Made by a program: the position numbers and the translations under genes. From the NCBI GenBank assembly GCA_045600105.1, contig JAZRXG010000026.1, positions 1-64,000 on the forward strand: DNA of 64,000 nucleotides, written 5' to 3'. This document shows positions 26,429-35,731 of the stretch, one piece after another. The DNA is from UBA1206 sp045600105 (GTDB lineage: Bacteria; Bacillota; Clostridia; Oscillospirales; CAG-382). Every line of letters begins with the position of its first letter. Within the stretch, counting starts at the first letter, position 1. Below the pieces are notes generated by a model. It saw only the letters and a program-made list of their open reading frames with translations. It searched no databases and was not told the origin of the DNA.

Positions 26429-27611
26429 AATAAACGAAAACTTCTCGCTAATCAAACCGAGTTATCTTTTCAGCGATATCGCGAAGCGCGTAAAGGCGTA
26501 CACCGCCGAATTTCCCGACGCCAAGATAATCCGCCTCGGCATCGGCGACGTCACGCGTCCGCTCATGCCCTGCGTCACCGACGCGATGACGAAGGCCGTT
26601 GACGAAATGAAGGACGGCAAAACCTTCAGAGGCTATCCGCCCGAATACGGCTATGATTTCCTCAAGGACGCCATTGCCTCTCACTATGCCGAAAACGGCG
26701 TCGCTCTTGATAACGGCGAGATATTCGTCAGCGACGGCGCAAAAAGCGACATCGGCAACATCACCGATCTGTTCGGAGACGCCGATATCCTCATTCCCGA
26801 CCCCGTTTATCCCGTTTATCTCGACTCGAACCTCATGAACGGCAGAAAGCTCACGTTCATCAAAGGCGGAAAAGAAAACGGATTCCTTCCGACTCCCGAA
26901 GACGTCGAAAAGAAACCGTACGTCATATATATTTGTTCTCCCAACAACCCGACGGGTGCCGCTTACGACAAAACGGGACTTGCGAAGTGGGTGGATTTCG
27001 CGAACGAAACGGGCTCTCTCATCGTGTTCGACGCCGCTTACGAGGCGTTCATAACCGACGATAACATCCCCCACTCGATATATCAGATCAAAGGCGCGAG
27101 GGAATGTGCCGTCGAGATATGCAGCTTTTCCAAGTTCGCGGGCTTTACCGGCGTACGCTGCGGCTGGACCGTCTTCCCCGAAGACCTTGAATGCGGCGGT
27201 ACTCCTCTCGGCAAAATGTGGGCAAGAAGACAGGCGACCAAATTCAACGGCGTTTCCTACGTCACGCAGAGAGGCGCGGAAGCCGCTCTGTCTGTTGACG
27301 GCATAAAAGAATGCCGCGAAAACATAGACTATTACAGACGCAACGCTTCTCTTCTCGGTTCCTGTCTTGAAAAGAACGGCGTATGGTTCACGGGAGGCGT
27401 ACATTCGCCGTATCTGTGGCTCGAATGTCCGGACGGAGAAGGCTCGTGGGAATTCTTCGACCGACTGCTGGGGACCGCGAACCTCGTCGGCACTCCCGGC
27501 GAAGGCTTCGGAGACGCGGGCAAAGGATACTTCCGTCTCACGTCGTTCGGTACCTACGAAAACACTCTCGAAGCCGTGGAAAGACTTAACGGCTTCTTCA
27601 AAAAGGGCTGA
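26412..27611 (+). CDS. dapL: LL-diaminopimelate aminotransferase
   Basis: A 399-residue PLP-dependent class I aminotransferase. It makes LL-DAP from tetrahydrodipicolinate in one step using glutamate, bypassing succinyl or acetyl intermediates. Family landmarks are FSDIAKRV, RLGIGDVTRPL, the CSPNNPTGA motif, the PLP Lys in SFSKFAGFTGVRCGW and FRLTSFG near the end. The start at 26412 matches the family N-terminus; a slightly longer frame at 26394 lies inside dapF. Its presence explains why no dapD, dapC or dapE genes are seen here. Confidence 0.95.
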   Translation: MSIKIKINENFSLIKPSYLFSDIAKRVKAYTAEFPDAKIIRLGIGDVTRPLMPCVTDAMTKAVDEMKDGKTFRGYPPEYGYDFLKDAIASHYAENGVALDNGEIFVSDGAKSDIGNITDLFGDADILIPDPVYPVYLDSNLMNGRKLTFIKGGKENGFLPTPEDVEKKPYVIYICSPNNPTGAAYDKTGLAKWVDFANETGSLIVFDAAYEAFITDDNIPHSIYQIKGARECAVEICSFSKFAGFTGVRCGWTVFPEDLECGGTPLGKMWARRQATKFNGVSYVTQRGAEAALSVDGIKECRENIDYYRRNASLLGSCLEKNGVWFTGGVHSPYLWLECPDGEGSWEFFDRLLGTANLVGTPGEGFGDAGKGYFRLTSFGTYENTLEAVERLNGFFKKG

Positions 27612-27616
27612 CTGAA

Positions 27617-28897
27617 ATGCTTTACAAAAATCTCGAAAACAAAAACGGCGTCCTCACCATAGGCGGCGCCGACAGCGGTGTTCTTGCCGGAAAATACGGC
27701 ACCCCGCTTTATATACTCGACGAAAACGTCATCCGCGAAAACGCTTCCGCTTACGTCAGGGCGCTGAAGGATTTCGCGCCGGAAGGCTCGATGCCGTTTT
27801 TCGCGTCAAAAGCCTGCTCGTTCAAGGAAATTTACCGCATAATCGGTTCGGAAGGCATGGGTACCGACCTCGTGTCGCCCGGTGAGATATACACTTCTTC
27901 CGCCGTCGGATTCGATATGAGCAGATCGGTCTTCCACGGCAACTGCAAAAAAGATCCCGACATCGAATACGCGCTCGACGAAAAGGTCGGATATTTCACC
28001 TCCGACACATTTGAGGAGCTTGAAGCACTTCAGAAGATCGCTTCAAGAAGGAACGTCGTTCAGAAGGTGCTCATCCGCGTCACTCCCGGTGTCGACGCGC
28101 ACACGCACGCCGCGATCACCACGGGCAACGTGGACTCGAAGTTCGGGTTCCCGATGTTCTCGGGCGACGCTCTCGAAGCGGTAAAGCTTGCCTCTTCCCT
28201 TCCGAATATCGAATTCTGCGGTCTGCATTATCACATCGGTTCTCAGATATTCGAGCTCGAGCCGTTCTTCAAGGCTGCCGACGTCGCGGTCGATTTCATC
28301 GCGTCGAGCGGTATAGAATGCAGGGTCCTCAACATCGGCGGCGGCTTCGGCGTTGCCTACGCGGACGACGAAGAAACGATGGACATCCGTTCTAACGTGA
28401 AAGCCCTCTGTGGCCACATCCGTTCGAGATGCGCCGAAAAGGGCGTGAAGATGCCGGTCATCTTCATGGAACCGGGACGTTCCATCGTGGCAAACGCCGG
28501 AACGACCCTTTACACGGTCGGCTCTACCAAGCACATCCCGGGGATCCGCGACTACGTAGCGATAGACGGCGGAATGACCGACAACCCCCGCTACGCGCTA
28601 TATCAATCAAAATACACGCTCTGCAACGCTCTCAAGCTGAACGAAAAAGCCGACCACGTATGCACCGTCGCGGGACGCTGCTGCGAAAGCGGCGACCTTA
28701 TTCAGGAGAACGTCCCGCTCGCAAAGCCCGAAAGAGGCGATATCATCGCCGTATTCGGCACGGGCGCCTATAACTTTTCGATGGAATCGACCTACAACAG
28801 GAACTGCCGCATACCCGTCGTCATCGTCAAGGACGGAGCCGACAGACTTGCCGTAAAGCGCGAGACCTTCGAGATGCTCACGTCACGCGAAATATAA
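27617..28897 (+). CDS. lysA: Diaminopimelate decarboxylase
   Basis: A 426-residue PLP enzyme of alanine racemase fold making L-lysine from meso-DAP. It shows the PLP Lys in FASKACS near residue 61, HYHIGSQI, NIGGGFG, the EPGRSIV phosphate site, the CCESGD motif carrying the active-site Cys and YNFSMESTYN. It lies 5 bases after dapL and closes the operon with a terminator. Confidence 0.95.
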   Translation: MLYKNLENKNGVLTIGGADSGVLAGKYGTPLYILDENVIRENASAYVRALKDFAPEGSMPFFASKACSFKEIYRIIGSEGMGTDLVSPGEIYTSSAVGFDMSRSVFHGNCKKDPDIEYALDEKVGYFTSDTFEELEALQKIASRRNVVQKVLIRVTPGVDAHTHAAITTGNVDSKFGFPMFSGDALEAVKLASSLPNIEFCGLHYHIGSQIFELEPFFKAADVAVDFIASSGIECRVLNIGGGFGVAYADDEETMDIRSNVKALCGHIRSRCAEKGVKMPVIFMEPGRSIVANAGTTLYTVGSTKHIPGIRDYVAIDGGMTDNPRYALYQSKYTLCNALKLNEKADHVCTVAGRCCESGDLIQENVPLAKPERGDIIAVFGTGAYNFSMESTYNRNCRIPVVIVKDGADRLAVKRETFEMLTSREI

Positions 28898-28908
28898 AAT
28901 ATAAAGTC

Positions 28909-28945
28909 AAAGCGTACTTCTGAAACGGAAGTACGCTTTTGTTTT
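28909..28945 (+). terminator. Terminator of the lysine operon
   Basis: A 12-base stem AAAGCGTACTTC with GAAGTACGCTTT, a 7-base loop and a following TTTTGTTTTT run. It lies between lysA and the convergent mscS gene. Confidence 0.85.
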
Positions 28946-28959
28946 TATTCGGTCGGTGT

Positions 28960-29898
28960 TCAGTCTTTCGCGTTGTGAAGCACGACCTGAGTGAACGGGA
29001 TATTGATGCCGTTTTCGTCAAACATGAGCTTGATGGCGCGGTTGAGGTCGCGTTCCGCCTGGAATCTGTCCTGCTCGCGGCAGTACGCGAGGAACTTGAG
29101 CGAAACGCCGGAGGAACCGAGCTCGGACACGCCGACATATTCGGGACCTTTGACAAACGCGGGTATCGAGGTTCTGATCGATTCGATGTTGTCGGCGATG
29201 ACCTTTTCAACGCGTTTGAGCGATTCGCCGTACTCGATCTGAACGATACCGATGACGACGGACAGCGAGTCGGTCATATTGACGAACGATCTGAGGTCTG
29301 AGTTGTTGACTACCTTTACGTTTCCGCCCGCGTCAAGCAGCTTGGTGGTACGCACGCCGATTTCGGTGACTTCGCCTCTGAACTCGTCATAAACGATGAT
29401 GTCGCCCACGTCGAACACGCCTTCAAACACGATGAACAGTCCGGCAAGCACGTCCTCGAGAAGCGGCTGCGCGGCAAGCCCGAAGACGAGCCCGATGATG
29501 CCGAGTCCCGAAAGGAGCGTCACGGTGTTCACGCCGACGTATTTGAGAAGCAGGTAAAGGAGAGCGATGAACGCAGCGTATTTCACAAGGCTGGAAAGCA
29601 TATTGACGAACGCCTTGCCCTTGTTGAGCCACGACGCTATCCACGCGAGAATGACGCGTAGCACGAAGGCGACGGTTATTATGAACATTGCAATGCTCAC
29701 CGCGCGGAGAGGGGCGCTGTAATCATCGGAATCCGAAAAGATGTTGATGCTGCGATAGAATCTGTTTTCGCCGCCGAAGTATACCTTGCCGCCGATGAGC
29801 AGGACGAGATAGGCGACGACTATCAAGAGAACGATGAACGAAACGACGCTTGATATCGCTTTTTTGGCTTTCGGGGATTTTTCTTTGAATTTTATCAT
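28960..29898 (-). CDS. Small-conductance mechanosensitive channel (MscS family)
   Basis: A 312-residue membrane protein with three or four hydrophobic helices in the first 170 residues. The MscS pore helix and beta domain follow: LLSGLGIIGLVFGLAAQPLLEDVLAGLFIVFEGVFDVGDII, then EFRGEVTEIGVRTTKLLDAGGNVKVVNNSDLR. The ATG at 29898 with GGAG 9 bases upstream is preferred to a GTG at 29904. It releases solutes on osmotic downshock. It follows the large repeat protein gene by 18 bases and is probably co-transcribed with it. Confidence 0.9.
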   Translation of the reverse strand: MIKFKEKSPKAKKAISSVVSFIVLLIVVAYLVLLIGGKVYFGGENRFYRSINIFSDSDDYSAPLRAVSIAMFIITVAFVLRVILAWIASWLNKGKAFVNMLSSLVKYAAFIALLYLLLKYVGVNTVTLLSGLGIIGLVFGLAAQPLLEDVLAGLFIVFEGVFDVGDIIVYDEFRGEVTEIGVRTTKLLDAGGNVKVVNNSDLRSFVNMTDSLSVVIGIVQIEYGESLKRVEKVIADNIESIRTSIPAFVKGPEYVGVSELGSSGVSLKFLAYCREQDRFQAERDLNRAIKLMFDENGINIPFTQVVLHNAKD

Positions 29899-29916
29899 GA
29901 TCACGATCTCCTTTTT

Positions 29917-32900
29917 TTAATCTATAAACTCGGCGAACTCACCGTAAATCAGGCATATATAATCGTCATAATCCCATTCGCTGTTGTATTTATAATACAG
30001 GATGCGGTAGTAAAGCGGATACGCGGAAAGCCTGCCCGTCCTTACCGTTTTGTCGTTGAGGCCGAAATCTTTTCCGCAGACCAGCGTTACGGTTTTGCCG
30101 TCATCGCAGTCGACTTCGATCTCGATCCTTTCGTTTTTCCCGAGAGTCGGGTATCTGCCGCTCTTCTTGGTGAACACGACCTCTCCGTCACGGTAAGCGA
30201 CATCGAAAGCGATATCGGGAATACCGTTAAGGGAGACGGTGAAGCTGTCGACCACCGTGCGGTCGTTTTCCCACCTCATTACGGATACGGTGTATTTGCC
30301 TTCAAAAATAAACGAGGTATGAGACGATCCGTGGATCTGATCTTCACTTATATCGAACCAGATCTCGTCGTAATCCGGATCCTTCGGTATCACCGCTTTG
30401 AGCACCAAGTCGCACGCACCGTATTTAGCGATGAACGCTTCGTTGAAGGTGCATTTTACAGTCATATCGTCGCCCTGCGTGAGCGTCACGGAAGAATCGG
30501 TGGTGAAGATCCCGTCGTATATAACTTTTCCGACGGTTTCGTCGGTGATGATGACGTGTCTGCTCGTACGCGGAGAAAGTCCGGTGAAGCTGACGTTTTC
30601 GGAGCATTTTATCTCTTTGCCGTCGGCAGTCATCTTCAGGACGTGCGAATGGGGGTTAGAGAACGCAAACGTGAGCTTTATGCTGAACGGATCGGTCACG
30701 CTCTTTTTGAGCGTCGCTTCCGCCGGAGGCGCCTGCTTGGTGGCGAACGTGCCCTCGTACACTACCTTTCCGACGTCAACGTCGGTGACGACGACGGTAT
30801 GGCTCGAAAGCGGCGCAAGGTTCGTGAGGCTGACGTTTTCGGAGCACTTGATCTCTTTGCCGTCGGCGGTCATCTTCAGAACGTGCGAATATGGGTTGGA
30901 TATTTCAAACGCAAGCTTTATGCTGAAAGCGTCTGACGTGCTCGTTTTGAGTCTGACTTCCGCCGCGGGAGCCTGCTTCGTTTTGAACGTGCCGTCGTAA
31001 ATGACTTTTCCGACGTTTTCGTCGGTGACGGTCACGCGGTGGCTCGAAAGCGGCGCAAGGTTCGTGAGACTGACGCTTTCGGAGCACTTGATCTCCTTGC
31101 CGTCGGCGGTCATCTTCAGAACGTGCGAATATGGGTTGGATATTTCAAACGTAAGGCTGACGGCGAACGGTTCAGTCGCGCTATTTTTGAGTTTGACCGC
31201 GGCTTGCGGAGTTGCCTCGGTGGTGAATCCGCCGGAATAGACCGTGCTGCCCGTCTTCGTATCCCTGACCTTGAAGGTATGGCTCGTGTTTTCATCAAGC
31301 TCCGTCAGGCTTACCAAAGCGGAAGAGCCGCCGAAATCGGCATTTATCTCCTTGTCGTCGAGGAACGCCTTCAGTTCGTGTCCCAGAGGATTGTTCACGC
31401 TGAACTTCAGTTCACAATCGAAATATCCGACTTTGCTGTCGGTAAGCGTGACCGACGCGGGACCCGCTTCGAGAGTGAGATACGTTTCGCTGAATATGAC
31501 TTTTTTGTACTTTTCGTCGGTTATAACGACGTAGTGAACGCTGTTTTCTTCAAGGGGCATGAAGTTCGCGACATGATCCTTGAAGGGCTTTTTCTCGCCG
31601 TCAAAAGCGATGCTCAGCTCGTGATCTCCCTTGTTTACGACTTCAAAATTAAGGTTGATGTATACAGTCCCTATCCTGAGTTTTTTGAGAGTCACCTCGG
31701 CGAGCGGCGTCGCCTTGGTCGAAATCGTCTCTTCGCAGACGACATCTCCCGTATGCTCGTCGCGTACGGTCAGCGTATACGCCGTGTCTTCTTCAAGCCC
31801 GTTCAGACGGAACAGCCGGCTTCCGTCCGCGTTTCCGAGGTCGGTCGTCACGCCGTCGGCGAGGACGGTGAGGGCGTGACCGAAGGGGTTGTTTATTGTG
31901 AAAATCACCGAAATCTCGTAATAGTCATCGAATACGTTGGTGACCGAAACCTCCGCGCCGCTTTCGGGATCCGTGCGGAACGTTCCGGAGTAAACTTCTC
32001 CGCCCGTCACGCCGTCATTAAGCGTAAGAATGAAATCGGTGTTTTCGCCAAGTCCCGTGACCGTGATTACGATCCCGTTATCCGTATATTCAAGGCTGTG
32101 TTCGCCGACGTCGGTCGACGCTTTTACCGTATGTCCGTACGGATCGTCTGCGTCAAACGTAAAGGCGGCACCCGTCACGTCGGTGGTCACGCTTTCAAGC
32201 GTCACCGTCAGGTCGGGAGCTATGAGCGTGGTGTAATCTTTTTCAAAAAGCCTGAGTCTGCCGTCGCCCGAAAGGATCTCGACTCTGACGGTGCTTCCCT
32301 CGCCTACGTCTTCGGCGTTCAGCGTCAGCGTGTCTCCGTCGGCGATACCTGCGGCCTCGCTGCCGTCAACGAGCAGTATGAGTCCGGACGGGTCGGCGTT
32401 CTCAACACCGAACGTAATGTCGATCGTCGTTACCCCGACCGTTTCGGATATGACGGTGACGGACGGGTCCGGCGGTATTTCCGCCTTGAGCGTACTGTAC
32501 GTATCGCTGAAAACGACTTCCCCGTTGTCTTCGCGGAAGATGCGCAGCTCGTACGTGCTTTCGGGAACCAAAGAACCGAAGCTCAGTTCCGTTCCGTCAA
32601 GACGCGTTTCGCTCTGCAGCTGCCCCTGTGCATCGTAAAGCGCCGCGGCAAGAGGAACGTCCTCGGGATTCGTGACTTCGAGTCTGAAATCCAGAAAATC
32701 CTGTCCCGCCGTGAACGACAGCACCTGTACGAAAAGCGAGATGACGACCGCCGCGACGGCTATGACGGACACGGCGGCGACCGAAACCGCCGCGGCTTTC
32801 ACGAATCTGCCCGTTGATTTCCTGCGTTTTCCGGGATTCCTTGCCGCTTTTTGCTTTTTGATCTTTACAAGCTCGTTGTATTCGCGTGAATACGACGTCG

Positions 32901-32991
32901 AAATAAACGTTTCGTTGAATTCGGGATAATACCTGAATTCGCCGTCGCCCTTGTCGACTTGTTTTTCTTCGTTTCCGAAAATGTCCGCCAT
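29917..32991 (-). CDS. Large membrane-anchored protein with tandem Fn3-like repeats
   Basis: A 1024-residue protein. Residues 1-65 are cytoplasmic and basic, residues 66-93 form one TM helix, and the rest should be outside. The ectodomain is a series of about ten repeats of roughly 75-85 residues, each of the form ...hxFxhxNPxxHxLxhxxDGxEh...LxxLxxxTxYxVxVxDxxTGxVhYxGxFxT, which resembles fibronectin III-like or Ig-like beta sandwiches. Three consecutive repeats share the block SHVLKMTADGKEIKCSE nearly unchanged. The last about 190 residues are a distinct domain. No catalytic motif is seen; a surface or adhesion role is inferred. Likely co-transcribed with mscS. Confidence 0.7.
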   Translation of the reverse strand: MADIFGNEEKQVDKGDGEFRYYPEFNETFISTSYSREYNELVKIKKQKAARNPGKRRKSTGRFVKAAAVSVAAVSVIAVAAVVISLFVQVLSFTAGQDFLDFRLEVTNPEDVPLAAALYDAQGQLQSETRLDGTELSFGSLVPESTYELRIFREDNGEVVFSDTYSTLKAEIPPDPSVTVISETVGVTTIDITFGVENADPSGLILLVDGSEAAGIADGDTLTLNAEDVGEGSTVRVEILSGDGRLRLFEKDYTTLIAPDLTVTLESVTTDVTGAAFTFDADDPYGHTVKASTDVGEHSLEYTDNGIVITVTGLGENTDFILTLNDGVTGGEVYSGTFRTDPESGAEVSVTNVFDDYYEISVIFTINNPFGHALTVLADGVTTDLGNADGSRLFRLNGLEEDTAYTLTVRDEHTGDVVCEETISTKATPLAEVTLKKLRIGTVYINLNFEVVNKGDHELSIAFDGEKKPFKDHVANFMPLEENSVHYVVITDEKYKKVIFSETYLTLEAGPASVTLTDSKVGYFDCELKFSVNNPLGHELKAFLDDKEINADFGGSSALVSLTELDENTSHTFKVRDTKTGSTVYSGGFTTEATPQAAVKLKNSATEPFAVSLTFEISNPYSHVLKMTADGKEIKCSESVSLTNLAPLSSHRVTVTDENVGKVIYDGTFKTKQAPAAEVRLKTSTSDAFSIKLAFEISNPYSHVLKMTADGKEIKCSENVSLTNLAPLSSHTVVVTDVDVGKVVYEGTFATKQAPPAEATLKKSVTDPFSIKLTFAFSNPHSHVLKMTADGKEIKCSENVSFTGLSPRTSRHVIITDETVGKVIYDGIFTTDSSVTLTQGDDMTVKCTFNEAFIAKYGACDLVLKAVIPKDPDYDEIWFDISEDQIHGSSHTSFIFEGKYTVSVMRWENDRTVVDSFTVSLNGIPDIAFDVAYRDGEVVFTKKSGRYPTLGKNERIEIEVDCDDGKTVTLVCGKDFGLNDKTVRTGRLSAYPLYYRILYYKYNSEWDYDDYICLIYGEFAEFID
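30541..31260. repeat. Three 240-base direct repeats inside the surface protein gene
   Basis: The same stretch (for example GATCTCTTTGCCGTCGGC) recurs at 30610, 30850 and 31090, an exact 240-base period, with much of each unit conserved. Each unit encodes one 80-residue extracellular repeat, and the period keeps the frame. The near-identity points to recent duplication or gene conversion. Confidence 0.85.
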
Positions 32992-33057
32992 GACCGTTCA
33001 CCTCTTTTCGTCCGATTCTTTATCCAATAAAAAGTATATCATTGATTTTTTGTAAAA

Positions 33058-34335
33058 TCAAGGCTGTTTTTCAGCTTTTTCGGCAATATACGCGGAAAGC
33101 TTCACAAAAGCGCCTATGCTGTCGGGAGGCAGCAGCGACAGTACCTTTTTGCTGTCCGCCCACAGAAAATCCGTTATCTCTTTTCCGCAGACGTGTACTT
33201 CCCCGTTCGCTTCCGCGGTAAAAAGACGCACGGTCTTTTTTGTTTTCGGTGTCACTCGGTAACGTATCTCGGCGGAGAAAGCCGTGTCGACCTCCGTCTT
33301 CAAAGCGGTTTCCTCAAATATCTCGCGGACTGCCGCCTGACCGTCGGTCTCATACGCTTCCTTGTGACCTTTGGGAAAACTCCATCTTCCCGACCGTTTC
33401 TGGTGCAGAAGCAGGTATTCTCTGCCGTTTGCCGTATCGCGGTAAACGACCGCACCGCACGAAAGCTGATGCACCGCTTCGACGCTCGTCTGATAGTATT
33501 TTTCCTGAAAATCGATTTTTTCAGCTATCTGCGCCTGATCGAAAACCATCCCGTCGGGGCAGGCGACGAGCTTGTCCTCGACGTCGTTTTTGCGGTGTGC
33601 GATGCCGATCACCCTGCATTCGTACTCGTCGACGGGAGTATCGACGCCGAGAAGATACACGTCGAGCTCTTCGCCGTCACCTCCGAGAACATCGGGAATA
33701 TAGCCGTAGTTCACGGGATAAACGAGTGTATACTTCTCTTTTTCGTGGACGTATCCGAGCGGTCTGTCCGTTTTTATCGTGATTTTTTTGCCGAGATACG
33801 ACCATACCATGGCTTTGCGCAGCGCGTAAGTCATGAATTCGTTTTTCCCCTCGGTGTACGCTTTTCTGTCGAGAGGGTGCTCTGACGCGAGCTTTTTCTT
33901 GAGTTTTTCATATTTTTCCGCCATGTACGGAAAGGCGTTCATATAGTCGCGGAAGTTTACATAATTAAGGTGAGCCATGCCTCCCGCTTTTACGACGTGG
34001 ACAAAGCAGGTCTGTTCGTTCCCCGTTTTTTCATAGTAACTGCCGCTGCCTAAAAGATACTGCCCGTCGGCTCCCGCATCGGGACGGAAATAAAAACCGT
34101 CCTTTTCAAGCTCGGGGACGAACCGTTTTACGTCGTCAATGTCGCCGAACGCCGCCATGATATCTATTATGGGCTTTGCCGCTATCCCGCGTATCGCAGT
34201 GCTGCCGATATGCTCTATGGCGACCGCCTTGCCGCCGAATATGCGCCATAGCCGCGAAATGATCGAAGATGCTTCTTTTTTCCACCCGCCGGAATGAGGC
34301 ACGAGTTTAACTTTTCCTCTTTCGAGTCCGATCAT
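33058..34335 (-). CDS. GrpB / pyrophosphatase-like / Nudix triple-domain protein
   Basis: A 425-residue fusion. Residues about 1-170 are a GrpB (nucleotidyltransferase-fold, UPF0157) domain with AIEHIGSTAIRGIAAKPIIDI. Residues about 178-285 resemble inorganic pyrophosphatase-type barrels (NYGYIPDVLGGDGEELDVYLLG, an acidic cluster). Residues about 290-425 are a Nudix hydrolase with the box GHKEAYETDGQAAVREIFEE, in which the usual late glycine is alanine. All three domain types touch phosphates or nucleotides. The overall substrate is unknown. It appears monocistronic. Confidence 0.78.
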   Translation of the reverse strand: MIGLERGKVKLVPHSGGWKKEASSIISRLWRIFGGKAVAIEHIGSTAIRGIAAKPIIDIMAAFGDIDDVKRFVPELEKDGFYFRPDAGADGQYLLGSGSYYEKTGNEQTCFVHVVKAGGMAHLNYVNFRDYMNAFPYMAEKYEKLKKKLASEHPLDRKAYTEGKNEFMTYALRKAMVWSYLGKKITIKTDRPLGYVHEKEKYTLVYPVNYGYIPDVLGGDGEELDVYLLGVDTPVDEYECRVIGIAHRKNDVEDKLVACPDGMVFDQAQIAEKIDFQEKYYQTSVEAVHQLSCGAVVYRDTANGREYLLLHQKRSGRWSFPKGHKEAYETDGQAAVREIFEETALKTEVDTAFSAEIRYRVTPKTKKTVRLFTAEANGEVHVCGKEITDFLWADSKKVLSLLPPDSIGAFVKLSAYIAEKAEKQP

Positions 34336-34455
34336 AATACCACCCCTTCAAGGCAATAATAACACAGCCGCAGGCAAATTGCAACGAGAAGCCGCAATTT
34401 ATGGGATACATCAAAAAAAATATTTACGATAAACAAAAATTCGGATAATTTCATA

Positions 34456-34484
34456 TTGACGGCGGAAAACGTATGTGATAAAAT
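34456..34484 (+). promoter_or_regulatory. Promoter of guaA
   Basis: TTGACG (34456-34461) and TAAAAT (34479-34484) with a 17-base spacer, 38 bases before the guaA start. No purine riboswitch fold is seen in the short leader. Confidence 0.75.
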
Positions 34485-34522
34485 ACGGATAATCAAAATC
34501 GATATAAAGGAGAGTAATATTT

Positions 34523-35503
34523 ATGTCCGGCAATACACGTCCCGAATCCATGAAACGCATCAACACTCCTGCCCTTGCCGAAGCGTTCATCAACGAACAG
34601 CTCACCGAGCTTCGCGCTCAGATTGGCGACAAGAAGGTGCTCCTCGCCCTCTCCGGCGGAGTTGACTCCTCTGTCGTTGCCGCGCTCCTTATCAAAGCGA
34701 TCGGCAAACAGCTCGTCTGCGTACACGTCAATCACGGTCTCCTCAGAAAAGGTGAACCCGAACAGGTCATCGAAGTTTTCAGAAAGCAGCTCGACGCCAA
34801 CCTCGTTTACGTTGACGCCGTGGACCGTTTCCTCGATAAACTCGCAGGCGTTGAAGAGCCCGAACAGAAACGCAAGATCATCGGCAAGGAATTCATCGAC
34901 GTATTTGCCGAAGAAGCCGCAAAGCAGGACGGCATCAGATTCCTCGCTCAGGGCACCATTTATCCCGATATCCTCGAAAGCCACGGCGTAAAAGCGCATC
35001 ATAACGTCGGCGGTCTCCCCAAAGAACTCGATTTCGAACTCGTCGAGCCCATAAAGCTCCTTTATAAAGACGAAGTACGCATGGTCGGCAAAGCCCTCGG
35101 CCTTCCCGACAATATGGTCTACCGTCAGCCGTTCCCCGGTCCCGGACTCGGTGTCCGCTGCACCGGTGCCATCACCCGCGACAGACTCGAAGCGGTCCGC
35201 GAATCCGACGCGATACTTCGCGAGGAATTTGCCGCAAACGGTCTCGAGGGAAAAGTATGGCAGTATTTCACCGTCGTTCCCGATTTCCGTTCCACCGGCA
35301 TCAGGGACGGCAAACGTACCTACGACTGGCCCGTGGTCATCCGTGCGGTCAACTCCGTCGACGCTACCGCCGCTTCCATCGAACCGATCCCCTATGACCT
35401 TCTCAACCATATCGCGTCGCGCATCCTTTCCGAAGTCAAAGGCGTCAACCGCGTCCTCTACGACCTCTCCCCGAAACCCTGCGCCACGATCGAGTGGGAA
35501 TGA
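34523..35503 (+). CDS. guaA: GMP synthase ATP-pyrophosphatase subunit, no amidotransferase domain
   Basis: A 326-residue protein equal to the C-terminal two thirds of GuaA. It has the PP-loop LLALSGGVDSSV near residue 40, QGTIYPDILES, the PFPGPGLGVRC block and the dimerisation domain ending in KPCATIEWE. It converts XMP to GMP, but the usual N-terminal glutamine amidotransferase domain is absent and no such gene is next to it. It must use ammonia or a separate glutaminase subunit, as in archaeal GuaAa/GuaAb pairs. AAAGGAGAG precedes the ATG. Its 3' end borders the accessory island. Confidence 0.9.
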   Translation: MSGNTRPESMKRINTPALAEAFINEQLTELRAQIGDKKVLLALSGGVDSSVVAALLIKAIGKQLVCVHVNHGLLRKGEPEQVIEVFRKQLDANLVYVDAVDRFLDKLAGVEEPEQKRKIIGKEFIDVFAEEAAKQDGIRFLAQGTIYPDILESHGVKAHHNVGGLPKELDFELVEPIKLLYKDEVRMVGKALGLPDNMVYRQPFPGPGLGVRCTGAITRDRLEAVRESDAILREEFAANGLEGKVWQYFTVVPDFRSTGIRDGKRTYDWPVVIRAVNSVDATAASIEPIPYDLLNHIASRILSEVKGVNRVLYDLSPKPCATIEWE

Positions 35504-35603
35504 TTTTTATAAAAACGTCTAATCCCACTTTTGCAGAATCGTACAAAATTCGCTTTCTTGAGATTTCCGTTTTTGTTATGTAAAATTATATGATTTTAGG
35601 CAG

Positions 35604-35635
35604 TCCTATCAGTAATGATGGGGCTGCTTTTTTTC
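35604..35635 (+). terminator. Putative terminator downstream of guaA
   Basis: GCAGTCC pairs with GGGCTGC (one G-T pair) around a 14-base loop and is followed by a run of seven T. It lies about 100 bases after guaA, at the left margin of the island. Confidence 0.6.
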
Positions 35636-35731
35636 GTTTTTTGTTTTATGAACCATTCTCCGATTTTTCCCGCGAAAGGGGTCGGGGTGGCGTATTTTTC
35701 AAAAAAACGAGCGTCGTTATACATAAAACAG

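Noticed and set aside
34440..34522. A purine riboswitch upstream of guaA
   Set aside because: The leader after the promoter is under 40 bases, too short for the aptamer, and no typical core is seen.
35603..35728. A 42-codon minus-strand frame reading MYNDARFFEKYATPTPFAGK onward
   Set aside because: It looks slightly protein-like but has no good ribosome site, overlaps the terminator after guaA and matches nothing I know. It may be a remnant of the mobile element.
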